From the NCBI GenBank assembly GCA_964411125.1, contig CAYPJU010000018.1, forward strand, positions 1 through 64,000: a DNA stretch of 64,000 bases, in the 5' to 3' direction. The position numbers and the translations under genes are program-made. The notes below the pieces were generated by a model, which saw only the letters and a list, made by a program, of their open reading frames with translations, searched no databases and was not told the origin of the DNA. This DNA comes from JBFIHF01 sp964411125 (GTDB lineage Bacteria > Myxococcota_A > Bradymonadia > Bradymonadales > Bradymonadaceae). Each line of letters starts with the position of its first letter. Position 1 is the first letter of the stretch. This document shows, one piece after another, positions 1 through 8,994 of the stretch.

Positions 1-11
1 CGCCGGGCGAA

Positions 12-1826
12 TCAGCGGTCGGGAAGCAAGATCGGGAAGACGAGATCCACCGGCTGTTCCGCGCACGCCATCTCGTGGGCGCGCGCCGGGATGACGACGG
101 GGTCGTTGACGTCGGGGCCGGGGGCGTCGGGGTCGGCGTTCTGGTCGATGTCCATGAAGCCGATGATCTGGTAGCTGCCGGCTGGCACCGTGAAGTCGAG
201 CGGGTAGGGGCCGGCGTCGCCTTCGCGCAGGTCGACGTCGTCGATCGTGAAGCTTCCGAGCGGCTCGACGCCGTCCTTCGGTCCGGTGATGGTGACGTCG
301 TCGGCGTGGTAGACCGCGCCGCGGACCGTACCCATCAGCTCGCCGTCGAGCTTCGCGCTGCCGCGGATCTGGTCGGCTTTGAAGTTCAGGACGAAGGTGC
401 CTTCGTCGGCGGGCGTGCTGCCGACCTCGGCGCAGTCGTTGGTCGCTTCCTGGACCCCGACCACGTACATCGACGCGGCGCACATCTCGTCGTACGTCCC
501 CTCGCCCCACGTGACGTCGGCGGGCTCGCGGCGCTTGCCGTCGATGACCGGCTGGTTGTTCGCCGTGTTGTCGTAGGTGCAGCGGATGCGGAGTTGGTCG
601 CCGGGCAAGATCGCGACGGGTTCTTCGAACTGGTAGTAGGACTGCCAGTCGAAGTTCCACTTCGCGATCTCGATCAGCGGTTCGGTCGTGCCGTCCTGGC
701 GGTCGACCGACAGCGAGATGCTGGTCCCGAGCTTGTGCAGGTGCGGCAGCATCGAGTGGATGACGAGCCCGGCGCTCGGGTCGATGCCGGGGACGAACTC
801 GTGCAACAGCGGCCACTCGGTCGGGTCGGCGAGGTACTCGTGGACGACGTTGTCGGCGCCGGCGGGGATCAGCATCGACTCGGGGTTCGACGGCCACTCG
901 AGGTCGAGCCACGGCAGGTTGCCGGCGTTCTTCGCAACGTCGGTGTCGAGGCGGAAGTCGAGCGCCGTTCGGTCGGGCTGCGCTCCTTCGGCGAGGATAC
1001 TGTAGTGCATCTGCAGCACGATCTTCGAGCCGGGCTCGACGCGGACGCCGGTGCCGTCGGGGAAGTCGAGGCCCTGCTCGCCGGGGGCCCATCCATACAT
1101 GATCTTGGTCGGTAGCGCCGGGGCGCCGTCGGGGCTCGCCCCGCCGAAGCACGGATAGCCCGGCTTGCCGTCCGCCCCGTCGGCCGCTTCGACCTGCGAC
1201 GCGTCGTCGGGGTCGATCAGGAACGCGACGGCGTGGTGCGCCACCGCTTCGTTGCCGGGTCGCACGTTGATGCCGGTGATGTACTGCAAGTCCTGGTGGG
1301 GCCAGTCGAGCACGAAACAGCGGTACTCGTCGGGGCTCGTGGTCGGCGTGTACTCGACCGGCATCTCCAGCGTCCCGTCGACGCGGCTGAGATTGCCGAG
1401 CTGCAGCTCGACCGGTTCGACCGTCGCGTCGGGGTCGCCCTTGGGCGCGTCGCCTGCGGCCCACGTCTCGAAGAGGGCGATCTCCTCCTCGGTCAGGCTG
1501 ACGTCGAACGCAAGCGGGCGCACGGCCGGAGCGGCGAGAAACGGAGGCATCGTCCTCGACCGCACCGCCGCGGCGACGAGGGGCGCGACCGCCTTCGCTT
1601 CTTCGTAGGTGGTGAGGGGAAACGGCGCGATGCCGCCCTCGGTGTGGCAACGGACGCAGTACGCGTCCATCATCGGCTGGATGTCCTGATGGTAGGTGAC
1701 GGACTCGGTCGCGTTGTTGGTCGGGCCGTTCGTGGTGCCGTCGTTCGGTGGCCCGTGGTCCCCCCCGCCCGACGGGCCGCAAGAGGCGAGCAGGGCGAGC
1801 GAGCAGAGACAGATCTGATGTTTCAT
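12..1826 (-). CDS. Lipoprotein with heme c motif and PHM-like copper monooxygenase domain
   Basis: A 604-residue exported lipoprotein (signal MKHQICLCSLALLASC). One CXXCH heme motif lies at about residues 57-61, with a possible Met ligand in RTMPPF near residue 93. The C-terminal half resembles the copper type II ascorbate-dependent monooxygenases (PHM/DBH): a His-His pair at 197-198 (AHHAVAF), LQMHY at 274, PHLHKLG with HxH at 362/364, and DEMC with Met 448. These match the order of the two copper sites of PHM. The Asn-rich linker after the lipobox is typical of myxobacterial lipoproteins. I chose the inner ATG because it starts the signal peptide; an in-frame extension of 17 residues has no signal character. 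The substrate is unknown, and the heme could supply electrons to copper. The gene is transcribed away from the response regulator, across a 370-bp spacer. Confidence 0.82.
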   Translation of the reverse strand: MKHQICLCSLALLASCGPSGGGDHGPPNDGTTNGPTNNATESVTYHQDIQPMMDAYCVRCHTEGGIAPFPLTTYEEAKAVAPLVAAAVRSRTMPPFLAAPAVRPLAFDVSLTEEEIALFETWAAGDAPKGDPDATVEPVELQLGNLSRVDGTLEMPVEYTPTTSPDEYRCFVLDWPHQDLQYITGINVRPGNEAVAHHAVAFLIDPDDASQVEAADGADGKPGYPCFGGASPDGAPALPTKIMYGWAPGEQGLDFPDGTGVRVEPGSKIVLQMHYSILAEGAQPDRTALDFRLDTDVAKNAGNLPWLDLEWPSNPESMLIPAGADNVVHEYLADPTEWPLLHEFVPGIDPSAGLVIHSMLPHLHKLGTSISLSVDRQDGTTEPLIEIAKWNFDWQSYYQFEEPVAILPGDQLRIRCTYDNTANNQPVIDGKRREPADVTWGEGTYDEMCAASMYVVGVQEATNDCAEVGSTPADEGTFVLNFKADQIRGSAKLDGELMGTVRGAVYHADDVTITGPKDGVEPLGSFTIDDVDLREGDAGPYPLDFTVPAGSYQIIGFMDIDQNADPDAPGPDVNDPVVIPARAHEMACAEQPVDLVFPILLPDR

Positions 1827-2018
1827 GGGATTCCGCGGGGCTTTGGAAGACCGGCAGATGGTACCGATCGTCTCCACGGATCGAAACTACAACGTGCAGG
1901 TACCCGGCACGGCGGCCCGCCCGAACAACGACCGTTGTTCGTTCCCCTCGACGCGGGCTCGCCGTACCGGGCGCCCGAAGCTCACGTTGGAAAAAAAAGG
2001 TAACGGATCGGCGCCGAT

Positions 2019-2031
2019 TTCCACTGTGGAA
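2019..2031. promoter_or_regulatory. Perfect 6-bp inverted repeat, operator-like
   Basis: TTCCAC-T-GTGGAA is a perfect dyad with a one-base centre, sitting in the AT-rich part of the divergent spacer. The size fits a dimeric regulator site. Which protein binds, if any, is unknown. Confidence 0.35.
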
Positions 2032-2124
2032 TTATTCCCCAATGGGTTAAGGCCCCGATTTTACTGGCGAATGGCGCGCAACTTTTTCGTGCGGACCTTC
2101 GCCCCGCGGGGAAATCCCGTCGGA

Positions 2125-2139
2125 GGCACGTAGCGTGCC
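2125..2139. promoter_or_regulatory. Inverted repeat GGCACG-TAG-CGTGCC
   Basis: Perfect 6-bp arms with a 3-nt centre, about 60 nt upstream of the response-regulator start. It could be an operator or a small hairpin in the leader; there is no T-tract, so it is not a terminator. Confidence 0.3.
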
Positions 2140-2196
2140 GTTTGGCGCAATTCCGTAGCTTGCACCGAATCTTGGTCGTGAATAGGTTCAGTGTTC

Positions 2197-3003
2197 ATGG
2201 ATGGATTCGAAGAGACAGACAGCGTCGACTCGGCGGAGGGGACCGCTCGCGTGGTCGAAGACCTCGCCGCCCTCCTTGGAAATCTGGAGTTTCTGCTCCA
2301 GGAGACGAGCGGGGAGGACCCCACGGTCGTCACGAAGTTGCAGGACACGGTCGAAGTCTCCCAGCGGCTGGCGAAAGACGTCACGGCCCTGCTGGGGCAC
2401 GTTCGACGGGCGGAGCGACCGATACTGATGGAGGACGACGACGTCGGTTGCCTCTCTACCGAGGAGCTCGTCGCCCTCTTGTTCGAGCGCTGTGGGAACA
2501 CGGTGCTAGTCGTCGAGGACGACCCCGAGGTCGCGGTGAGGACCGAACGTCAGTTGGTCCAGTGGGGTTTCGAGGTCTTCTGCGCCGAGAGCTTCGAGGA
2601 GGCGTGCGTCCCCTCGCTGAAGTTCGCATTCGCTCTGGTGGACCTCGATCTCAAGACGGATCTGACCGGGTACGAGGTGATCCGCGTCCTCAAGTCGCGG
2701 GATGCGCGGCCCGTCGTCATCGCCTACTCCGCATACGGACGAATCGAAGCGGTGACGACGGCGGTGCGCAGCGGGGCCGACCACTTCGTCGTCAAACCTG
2801 CGTCGATGCCGACGCTGATCTCCGCTTTCGCGCAGGGGGCAGGGATTCGCCACACGCTGGACCGCGAGTTCAGCCCGCTGACGCTGGACGAGGTGAAGTC
2901 GGCGGTGGTGCAGAGGACTTACCAAGACACGGGCTGCAACAAGACCCTGACCGCGACGCGGCTCGGGATCGACCGGAAGACGGTCGACCGCTACCTGCGG
3001 TGA
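2197..3003 (+). CDS. Response regulator with N-terminal extension and Fis-type HTH
   Basis: A 268-residue protein. Residues 1-95 are an acidic helical segment of unknown role. A REC domain follows: acidic pair in VLVVEDDPEV, phospho-acceptor Asp149 in ALVDLDL, and Lys in FVVKPAS. The last ~40 residues form a Fis-like helix-turn-helix (TATRLGIDRKTVDRYLR). REC plus Fis HTH without an AAA domain is the ActR/RegA/PrrA architecture, so this is probably a DNA-binding regulator. No histidine kinase is adjacent. The start could also be GTG at 2191; neither has a strong ribosome site. The 3' end overlaps the convergent amidase gene by 13 nt. Confidence 0.85.
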   Translation: MDGFEETDSVDSAEGTARVVEDLAALLGNLEFLLQETSGEDPTVVTKLQDTVEVSQRLAKDVTALLGHVRRAERPILMEDDDVGCLSTEELVALLFERCGNTVLVVEDDPEVAVRTERQLVQWGFEVFCAESFEEACVPSLKFAFALVDLDLKTDLTGYEVIRVLKSRDARPVVIAYSAYGRIEAVTTAVRSGADHFVVKPASMPTLISAFAQGAGIRHTLDREFSPLTLDEVKSAVVQRTYQDTGCNKTLTATRLGIDRKTVDRYLR

Positions 3004-4487
3004 TCCGCGGGGGGTATCCAGGCCGAGACCCCCTTCTCGAAAAGCCCGATCGCCGCCGAGACCCCCAGATGGTCGCGCCCGCGTGCGCCCACGATCTGCA
3101 CGCCTGTGGGGAGGTTCGTCCGCGGATCGATCCCCATCGGCACCGCGGTGACGGGATGATCCGTCGCGTTGAAGAGAGCGGTGTAGGCGAAGTCGAAGGG
3201 GCGGTAGAGGGTCCCGCCGTGCCGCGGAGCGACGATTGGAAAGGTCGGGATGACGAGCACGCCGTCGTCGCCCAGGGTCTCGTCGATCTGATCGCGCAGT
3301 CGCTCTGCGGCGGCGACGAGCTTCGCGGTGCGACGCTCGGAAGGTTTGATGAGGCGTTCGCCGAGCACCGCGAGTAGCGCAGGGGCGCCGTGGGGTGATT
3401 TTCCTCGGAAGACGCGCGTCGCCTCGCGCAAGAGCCCGATCCTCTCTTTACCGGTCAAGATCTCCTCGAGCCCGACGTCGTTCGACGTCTCGGTCAACAT
3501 CCCCGAGTAGAGGTCCATCCCCTGCGCGAACGAGGGGCCGTCCCACTGTCGTACCCGTGCGCCGATGTCGGTGAGGGCACGCGCCGCCCGCCGGACCGCC
3601 GCTGATTGCGTCGCCGACGTCGAACTCGCCAGGCGAATGCCGGGGTCCTCGAGGAAGAAGACGCGAAGCGTGTCCGCACCGACTGGGGCGTGAAGCTCCA
3701 TCTCACGGGCGTAGCCGTCGTCGTCGCAAGGCCCGGAGATGACGTCGAGGAGCGGCAGAAGATCGCGGGGATCGCGCGCCATCGGCCCGACCGCGATCAG
3801 CCGGTGGTCGGCGGGGGTCTCGAGCCGTCGGTTACTGTAGTCGAGCGGGAAGTGACCGCTGACGGGGACGCGGCCGAAGGTCGGCTTGTGGCCGTAGATT
3901 CCGTTGAACATGCTCGGCAGGCGGATCGAGCCCCCCATGTCGCTGCCGATGCCGAAGCCGGTCATCGCCGTGGTGACCGCGGCCCCCTCGCCACCGCTCG
4001 ACCCTCCGGCGGTGCGCCGCGCGTCGTACGGGTTGTTCGTCCGCCCGTAGACCTTGTTGTAGCTCTCCCACCACAACCCGAGCTCGGACTGGTTGGTGAC
4101 GCCGAGCGGGATCGCACCCGCCGCCCGCAGGCGCGCGACGTAAGTGGAGTCGCGGTGGGAGATCGCGTCGCGCCGCCCGAGGCTCCCAGCGGTGACCGGC
4201 ATTCCTTCGACGCTCGCCATCTCTTTGGTGGTGAACGGGACGCCGGCGAGTGGGCCGGGGTCGCGTCCTTCGGCGACGGCTTCGTCGATGGCCCGGGCCT
4301 CGGCCATCGCTTCGGGGATCCGCTCGGCGACGATCGCATTGACGGCGCGGTTACGGGCCCGAAGCCTTCCGACGAATGATTCCAGGACCTCGACGGCGCT
4401 CGCCTCGCCGCTGCGAACCCGCCGGCCGAGCTCGGTGACGGGGAGGTCGGCGTATCGCTGGTCGGGGGCCTTTGGTCGTCTACTCAT
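2991..4487 (-). CDS. Amidase signature family hydrolase
   Basis: A 498-residue amidase. The Ser-cisSer-Lys triad is readable: Lys88 in FTTKEM, cis-Ser163 in GGSSGGE, and nucleophile Ser187 in GSDMGGSIR. The 24-residue spacing between the two serines equals that in FAAH-type enzymes. It hydrolyses C-N amide bonds; the substrate cannot be told. It is not obviously GatA, since no GatB/C genes are nearby and it sits at the end of an envelope/stress gene run. The ATG overlaps the end of the preceding lipoprotein gene by 8 nt, suggesting translational coupling. No signal peptide, so probably cytoplasmic. Confidence 0.9.
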   Translation of the reverse strand: MSRRPKAPDQRYADLPVTELGRRVRSGEASAVEVLESFVGRLRARNRAVNAIVAERIPEAMAEARAIDEAVAEGRDPGPLAGVPFTTKEMASVEGMPVTAGSLGRRDAISHRDSTYVARLRAAGAIPLGVTNQSELGLWWESYNKVYGRTNNPYDARRTAGGSSGGEGAAVTTAMTGFGIGSDMGGSIRLPSMFNGIYGHKPTFGRVPVSGHFPLDYSNRRLETPADHRLIAVGPMARDPRDLLPLLDVISGPCDDDGYAREMELHAPVGADTLRVFFLEDPGIRLASSTSATQSAAVRRAARALTDIGARVRQWDGPSFAQGMDLYSGMLTETSNDVGLEEILTGKERIGLLREATRVFRGKSPHGAPALLAVLGERLIKPSERRTAKLVAAAERLRDQIDETLGDDGVLVIPTFPIVAPRHGGTLYRPFDFAYTALFNATDHPVTAVPMGIDPRTNLPTGVQIVGARGRDHLGVSAAIGLFEKGVSAWIPPADHRR

Positions 4488-5031
4488 TCGATCGCTCCTC
4501 GGCGACTGGCCGTGAGACCGCGACGAGCTGCAAGAGGCGCGTCGCCAGGAGGGCGCCACGCCGGTCGCCGGTCGCGAGTCCGAGGTCCTCGACCAGCACC
4601 ACGGCGTTGAAGTCCGCCCAGAGTGCGCTCCAATCGGTCGCCTCGTCGAGCAGGTCGACCTCGTCAAGGTTCGCCTCACAGAGCGCAGGGGGCGGCGCCG
4701 TTCGGGCGGGGCAGATCGAGCGTGCGCACGTCGCGATCACGTGTTCGCCGCGTACCCCGGGGGCGAGGTTCAACGACTCGGTCCACCCGGCGCGGCAGCC
4801 CTCGTCGAGCCAGAGGTCTTTGCAGGCATCGACGATGGCGACGACGTCTTCGTCGGTCGCCGCCGGGCTCTCTTGCATCGTGTCGAGGCAAGGAGCGATG
4901 TCGGGGCTTCGTGCCTGAGTCGCGGCGCTCGTCTCGGACACGGGGGCGTCGTTCGACGCCTTCTCCGGCGCTCCGCTACACCCCACAGAGAGGGCGAGGA
5001 CGGCGGTGAAGTGGATGATGCCGCGGGTCAC
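4480..5031 (-). CDS. Small Cys-containing lipoprotein of unknown function
   Basis: 183 residues. The N-terminus (GIIHFTAVLALSVGCSG) is a lipoprotein signal with lipobox SVGC. The start is a GTG whose GTGA overlaps the TGA of the UspA gene, and this places the signal at the right distance from the start. The mature part has about six Cys (for example APCLD, DACKD, EGCRAG, ATCARSICPA) that could pair as disulfides in the periplasm. I do not recognise the family. It is coupled to genes on both sides. Confidence 0.7.
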   Translation of the reverse strand: MTRGIIHFTAVLALSVGCSGAPEKASNDAPVSETSAATQARSPDIAPCLDTMQESPAATDEDVVAIVDACKDLWLDEGCRAGWTESLNLAPGVRGEHVIATCARSICPARTAPPPALCEANLDEVDLLDEATDWSALWADFNAVVLVEDLGLATGDRRGALLATRLLQLVAVSRPVAEERSNE

Positions 5032-5912
5032 TCTTCTTCGTCGCCTTCGCCCAGCGGTGGGACGAGGAAGAGCGTGCACGGCATGTGATTGAGGACGCGT
5101 TGCGCGGTGCTGCCGAGGACGGACTGCACGAACTGCGACTCGCCGGAGTGTCCGAGGACGATGACGTTCGAACCTTTTGCCTTCGCGTGCTCGACGATCG
5201 CGTTGGCCGGCTCGTCGTCGTGGTCGACGTGGACCGTGTAATCGACGCCCTTCAGGTTGACGAGCCGGCGAACTTGGCGCTCGACGACCTCGCGCCGGCT
5301 GGTTTGGTCCTGCGCCGTCTCGAGGTTCAAGATGGGCGAGCCGCCGACACCGTATCCGTGCACGATCTCCAGTGTGGTCCCGACGGTCTCGGCGAGTTGG
5401 CCAGCCACGACGACGACGCGGTTGGCGTTCGCGGAGAGATCCGACCCGGTGACGACCGGCGCGCTGCCGATCTGGGGGTGGTCGGGGTGCACGATCACGA
5501 GAGTGCAGGGCGGATTGCTCGCCAACACGTGAGCGGTCGAGCCCAGAATGAAACGTGACACCGCGTTCTGTCCCGAGCGAGAGACCACGAGGATGGTCTC
5601 GCCGTGTAGACCCTGCACAGTCTCAGTGAGCTGCGCGAACGTGCTGCCGGCCCGGATGAGAACTTTGTCGGGGGTGACGCCGGCGTGCTCTTCGTACCAC
5701 GCCGAGATCTTCGCCTCCGCCGCCGCGCGCGCTTCGTCGTTCTCGAGCTGTTCGAAGGCGCTCGTGAGCCAGCTCGACACCGAGAGTTCGACGACATGTT
5801 CGACGATGACCCGCGCCCCCGTGAGATCTTTGAGGTTCTGTGCCCATCGGGCGGCCGCGCCGCAGTGATCCGAGAGGTCGGTCGCGAGCAAGATGTTATC
5901 GACATGGAGCAT
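5028..5912 (-). CDS. Tandem universal stress protein (two UspA domains)
   Basis: 294 residues with two UspA folds, about 1-145 and 150-290. The second domain has the full ATP-binding signature G-2x-G-9x-GS (GHSGESQF then LGST). The first has SRSG in place of GxxG but keeps LGSTAH. The start MLHVDN is chosen because AAGGAG lies just upstream; a longer frame would add 20 non-conserved residues and overlap the exporter gene. Probably a cytoplasmic nucleotide-binding stress protein. It follows the RND exporter gene by 56 nt and its stop overlaps the lipoprotein start, so these genes are likely co-transcribed. Confidence 0.92.
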   Translation of the reverse strand: MLHVDNILLATDLSDHCGAAARWAQNLKDLTGARVIVEHVVELSVSSWLTSAFEQLENDEARAAAEAKISAWYEEHAGVTPDKVLIRAGSTFAQLTETVQGLHGETILVVSRSGQNAVSRFILGSTAHVLASNPPCTLVIVHPDHPQIGSAPVVTGSDLSANANRVVVVAGQLAETVGTTLEIVHGYGVGGSPILNLETAQDQTSRREVVERQVRRLVNLKGVDYTVHVDHDDEPANAIVEHAKAKGSNVIVLGHSGESQFVQSVLGSTAQRVLNHMPCTLFLVPPLGEGDEEE

Positions 5913-5968
5913 CGCTGAGGTTTCTCCTTGTGAGGGTCGCACAATCTTGCGTCGGGCGGGACGCGCGG

Positions 5969-8341
5969 TCAATGCCCGCTGTCGTCGTTACCGATGTGCC
6001 GGATCAGGACCAGGCCCTGGACGACGAGGCTCGTGACGAGGATCGAGCCGAGCCCGACGACCGCGATCGCCCCCATGGAGAAGAGCCCCTTGTGCGACGA
6101 GACGAGCATCGCGCCGAACCCGATCATGCTGGTGACGAACGCCGCCCCGACGGCGAGGCCGGTCGCGAGGAATCCGTCGACCTCGCCGGGGGACTCCTCG
6201 TGGCGGATCATCAGGTGGAACGCGGCATCGACGCCGAGCCCGAGCCAGATCGGGACGACGACGATGTTGATGAAGTTGAACTTGATGCCGAAGAGCGCCA
6301 CGAGCCCGATCGCGACGAGCATCGACGCCGTGATCGTTCCGAGCAGCAGGAGCATCCGGCGCGGCTCGCGGAAGGCGAAGGCGGCGGTGAGCAGCATCCC
6401 GACGAAGGTGATGCTGATCATCCAGATGGCGTCGCGGGTGATCGAATCGAAAATGTCGACGAGGAGAAGCGAGTCGTTGATGCCATCGACCTCGGTCCCT
6501 TCCTCGGCGCCCGGCAGTCCGCGAATCACGACCGCCAGCTCTTCCATCTCCTTGACGTCGTGTTGCTTGGTGGTCGGAAAGCCGAGCACGACTCTCTTCT
6601 GCGGGTCGTCCCGACGGGTGAAGGGAGACCGAATGCTCTCGGGAAGGTCGGCTCGCTCGATCGGCCCCTTCTCGACGACCGCGCGTACCTCGGCGGCGAA
6701 GTCGGCGAGTTCGTCTTTTTTCACGCGATCGGGCAGCCCGTCGAACTTGTCGTCGAGCCGCTTCAAGATCTCGAGCTTGTCATCCTGTCGCTGCGGCAGG
6801 ATGTCGGCGAGGAGCTTCGTGTCCTGCATCATCCGGCCTTCGGGCAGCTCCTTGGTTCGACGCCGGAGCTCGGCGGCAACGCGCTGTGCGTGCTCGTCGT
6901 TTTCGGCGAGCACCACGACCGGGAGCTGCGAGGTGCCGAGGATCTTGTCGACGTGCTCGTCGAGCCGCCACGACTCGAGGGCCGTCGTCTGCACGTTGCG
7001 GAAGTCGTACTCGAAGGACGCCAGGGGGGCCCCGAACGCTCCGGCGACGACCAGGCCGAGCAGGGCGATCGTGAGGCCGCGCTGCCACGTGTGGGATTTC
7101 GATTCTCGTTCGAGCAGCCGCTGGGCGATGTGAACGGACATCGTGGCGCGTGGCTCGAGCTTCGAGCCGGCGACGAGCAGGAGGACGCACGGCAACACCG
7201 TCAAGGTGGCGATGATGATCAGCGCCATGCCGCCCAGCGCGATCACGCCATACTCGAAGAAAGCGCGAAAACTCGAGGTCATCAGCGACCCGAACGCCAC
7301 GACGGTAGTGATCCCGGAGTAGACGCTCGCCCGCCCCGACGATTTCAGGGTGACGAGCATCGCCTGTTCGGGCTCCATCGTTTCGAGCGCCTCGAGGAAC
7401 CTCGAGAGGATGTGGATCCCGTAGTCGATGCCGAGGCCCAGCAGGACGGCGCCGAAGAAGCCGGTGAGGACATTCAGGCTGCCGAAGGCAATCTCGGCCC
7501 ACGCGAACGCCCATACCGTCCCCATCACCAGCGGGACGAAAACCCAGACGGCCGCGAGGAAACCGCGGAAGTAGATGAGGAGAAAGAGGAAGAGCCCGAT
7601 CAGCGCGATGGTCGTCGCCATCGCGAGGTCTTTGTTCACCGCCTGCTGCTGTTGGTAGCGCTTCGCGTACCGTCCCGACAGGCCGAGCTCGACGCCGTCG
7701 TAGTCGGCAGACAGAACCGCGCCGGCCTTCTCGCGGGTCTCGGTGAGCATCGCCTTGGTGCGCTTGAGGTCACCGGCCGAGAACTCGGGGAACGCGAAGA
7801 CGACGCAGATGGTCCCCTCGTCGTTGCAGTAGTATTCGGCGAGCGAAAACTGCTGGTACTTCTCCTTGATGTCGTCGAAGGAGACCTCGGGAGGCTCGGC
7901 GTCGCTCAGGTCGACGAAGAGCGGGTTCGCCCGCTTTTTCTCGAACTTGATGCGGGCCTCGATCCGCTCGGCGATCTTCTCGAGATCTTCGTAGTCGATG
8001 TAGAGGGTTCGATACGTTTCGAAGAAGTCGACCGGGCGGGTGTACTCGACCCGCTCGATCCCCTCGACCTCGGCGACCACCGCCGCGACGTCGCGCGTCG
8101 CCGCCTTCAGTGCCTCAGGGTCGTCCCCTTGCAGGACGACGTTGACTCGCCCGATGATGCCGTACGACCGCTCGAGCTCCTGCAGCCCCTGAACGCTCGG
8201 CGCCGTCTCTGGCAGGAGGCGCTCGAGGTCGGCGTCGATCCGCAGATGTGACGCGACGAAACCGGCGACGATCGTCAGCAGCGCGGCGAACGCCAGCACG
8301 AGGCGTCCGCGGGCAGCGTAAAATCGAATGATGGCTTCCAA
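5969..8341 (-). CDS. RND superfamily exporter, HAE3/MMPL type
   Basis: A 790-residue inner-membrane transporter. It begins with a membrane helix (LVLAFAALLTIVAGFVA) and a periplasmic loop starting RIDADLERLLPE. Two sets of clustered helices follow, with a second large loop between them. The pattern is twelve helices in two halves, as in HAE3/MMPL/HpnN-like exporters of hydrophobic molecules. The motif GLGIDYGIHILSRF in the first half and GLGVDAAFHLMIRH in the second carry the conserved Asp of the proton relay. The start is a TTG; no ATG is available near the first helix. The cargo is unknown. No periplasmic adaptor gene is present. Confidence 0.9.
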   Translation of the reverse strand: MEAIIRFYAARGRLVLAFAALLTIVAGFVASHLRIDADLERLLPETAPSVQGLQELERSYGIIGRVNVVLQGDDPEALKAATRDVAAVVAEVEGIERVEYTRPVDFFETYRTLYIDYEDLEKIAERIEARIKFEKKRANPLFVDLSDAEPPEVSFDDIKEKYQQFSLAEYYCNDEGTICVVFAFPEFSAGDLKRTKAMLTETREKAGAVLSADYDGVELGLSGRYAKRYQQQQAVNKDLAMATTIALIGLFLFLLIYFRGFLAAVWVFVPLVMGTVWAFAWAEIAFGSLNVLTGFFGAVLLGLGIDYGIHILSRFLEALETMEPEQAMLVTLKSSGRASVYSGITTVVAFGSLMTSSFRAFFEYGVIALGGMALIIIATLTVLPCVLLLVAGSKLEPRATMSVHIAQRLLERESKSHTWQRGLTIALLGLVVAGAFGAPLASFEYDFRNVQTTALESWRLDEHVDKILGTSQLPVVVLAENDEHAQRVAAELRRRTKELPEGRMMQDTKLLADILPQRQDDKLEILKRLDDKFDGLPDRVKKDELADFAAEVRAVVEKGPIERADLPESIRSPFTRRDDPQKRVVLGFPTTKQHDVKEMEELAVVIRGLPGAEEGTEVDGINDSLLLVDIFDSITRDAIWMISITFVGMLLTAAFAFREPRRMLLLLGTITASMLVAIGLVALFGIKFNFINIVVVPIWLGLGVDAAFHLMIRHEESPGEVDGFLATGLAVGAAFVTSMIGFGAMLVSSHKGLFSMGAIAVVGLGSILVTSLVVQGLVLIRHIGNDDSGH

Positions 8342-8369
8342 CAGACGTTCCGGCGGGCGGGAGGAAGAA

Positions 8370-8388
8370 CGCCCTTCTTATAAGGGCG
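8370..8388. terminator. Hairpin between SseB-like gene and RND gene
   Basis: CGCCCTT and AAGGGCG form a perfect 7-bp stem with a 5-nt loop in the 89-bp gap. There is no clean U-tract on either strand, so it may be a weak attenuator or an mRNA processing structure rather than a full terminator. Confidence 0.3.
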
Positions 8389-8430
8389 AACGGTCGAGTT
8401 GGCAAAGTTCCCGTCCGCCCGCGGGCTCCC

Positions 8431-8832
8431 TCATTCGGGAGGGGTCGGACGTTCTGGGATGAGCTCCACGAGCGACGGGAACATCGAGCGTGGAGCTCGA
8501 AAGGCCATCGCGGTGGTGGGGTTGAAGACGAAGCCGCTGACGTGTTCCGCCACGTCGTCGACCCGGGCGAGGACTTCCGTCGGAGCGATGGGGAGGATGT
8601 CGATGTTCTCCTCTCCACGCGCTGCGGCGTACTCGTTCAGCGGGCGGACGTGGGTGAAGACGACGACCCAGTCGCCGTCCTCGAGCTGCAGGACGAGCGG
8701 GGTCGACGGACCCTCGTTGGCGGGCAACAGATACCAGGCGGGCAGCGCCATCACGCGGAGCCACATCGCCTCGAGGTTCTTCGTCGACGGCGAGTCCTTC
8801 GCCATCGTGATCAGATCGCCGACGTCGTTCAT
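8431..8832 (-). CDS. Small SseB-like domain protein
   Basis: 133 residues, no signal peptide. The pattern of PAWYLLPAN, then DWVVVFTHVRPLNEYA, then FVFNPTTAMAF resembles the SseB N-terminal domain, in which a short fold reads out a value and ends with a proline-poor strand; this is a weak family assignment. Starts at the only ATG near the conserved part. It lies upstream of, and in line with, the RND-UspA-lipoprotein-amidase genes, and is divergent from the kinase gene at 8995. Confidence 0.6.
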   Translation of the reverse strand: MNDVGDLITMAKDSPSTKNLEAMWLRVMALPAWYLLPANEGPSTPLVLQLEDGDWVVVFTHVRPLNEYAAARGEENIDILPIAPTEVLARVDDVAEHVSGFVFNPTTAMAFRAPRSMFPSLVELIPERPTPPE

Positions 8833-8933
8833 GTGGGGGGCCTCGACGGGGGAGTAGTCAACGAGAGTCTCCCAAGTTAGCGACGGATCGTCCACTTTCC
8901 ACGCTTCGGCAGGTGCGTCCGCCCGCGCCTTTG

Positions 8934-8945
8934 TTGTCCCGACAA
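8934..8945. promoter_or_regulatory. Inverted repeat TTGTC-CC-GACAA upstream of kinase
   Basis: Perfect 5-bp arms about 50 nt before the kinase start. A loose promoter (TTGTTG at 8931, TAGGAT at 8953, 16-nt spacing) overlaps it, so the repeat would be well placed as an operator. Not matched to a known regulator. Confidence 0.3.
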
Positions 8946-8994
8946 ACGCTGGTAGGATGTTCCTCCTCCGAGAGGCGTCCCCGCAGATGGCCCT

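Larger units (their letters stand above)
1827..2196. promoter_or_regulatory. Divergent intergenic region, 370 bp
   Basis: Lies between two divergently transcribed genes, so it should hold promoters for both. It contains an AT-richer patch around 1990-2060 and two inverted repeats listed separately. No convincing -35/-10 pair was found and no gene is evident. Confidence 0.5.

Noticed and set aside
5840..8251. Long plus-strand open frame opposite the RND exporter
   Set aside because: Highly charged, repetitive Arg/Asp/Glu composition typical of antisense reading in high-GC DNA; the minus strand encodes a clear transporter.
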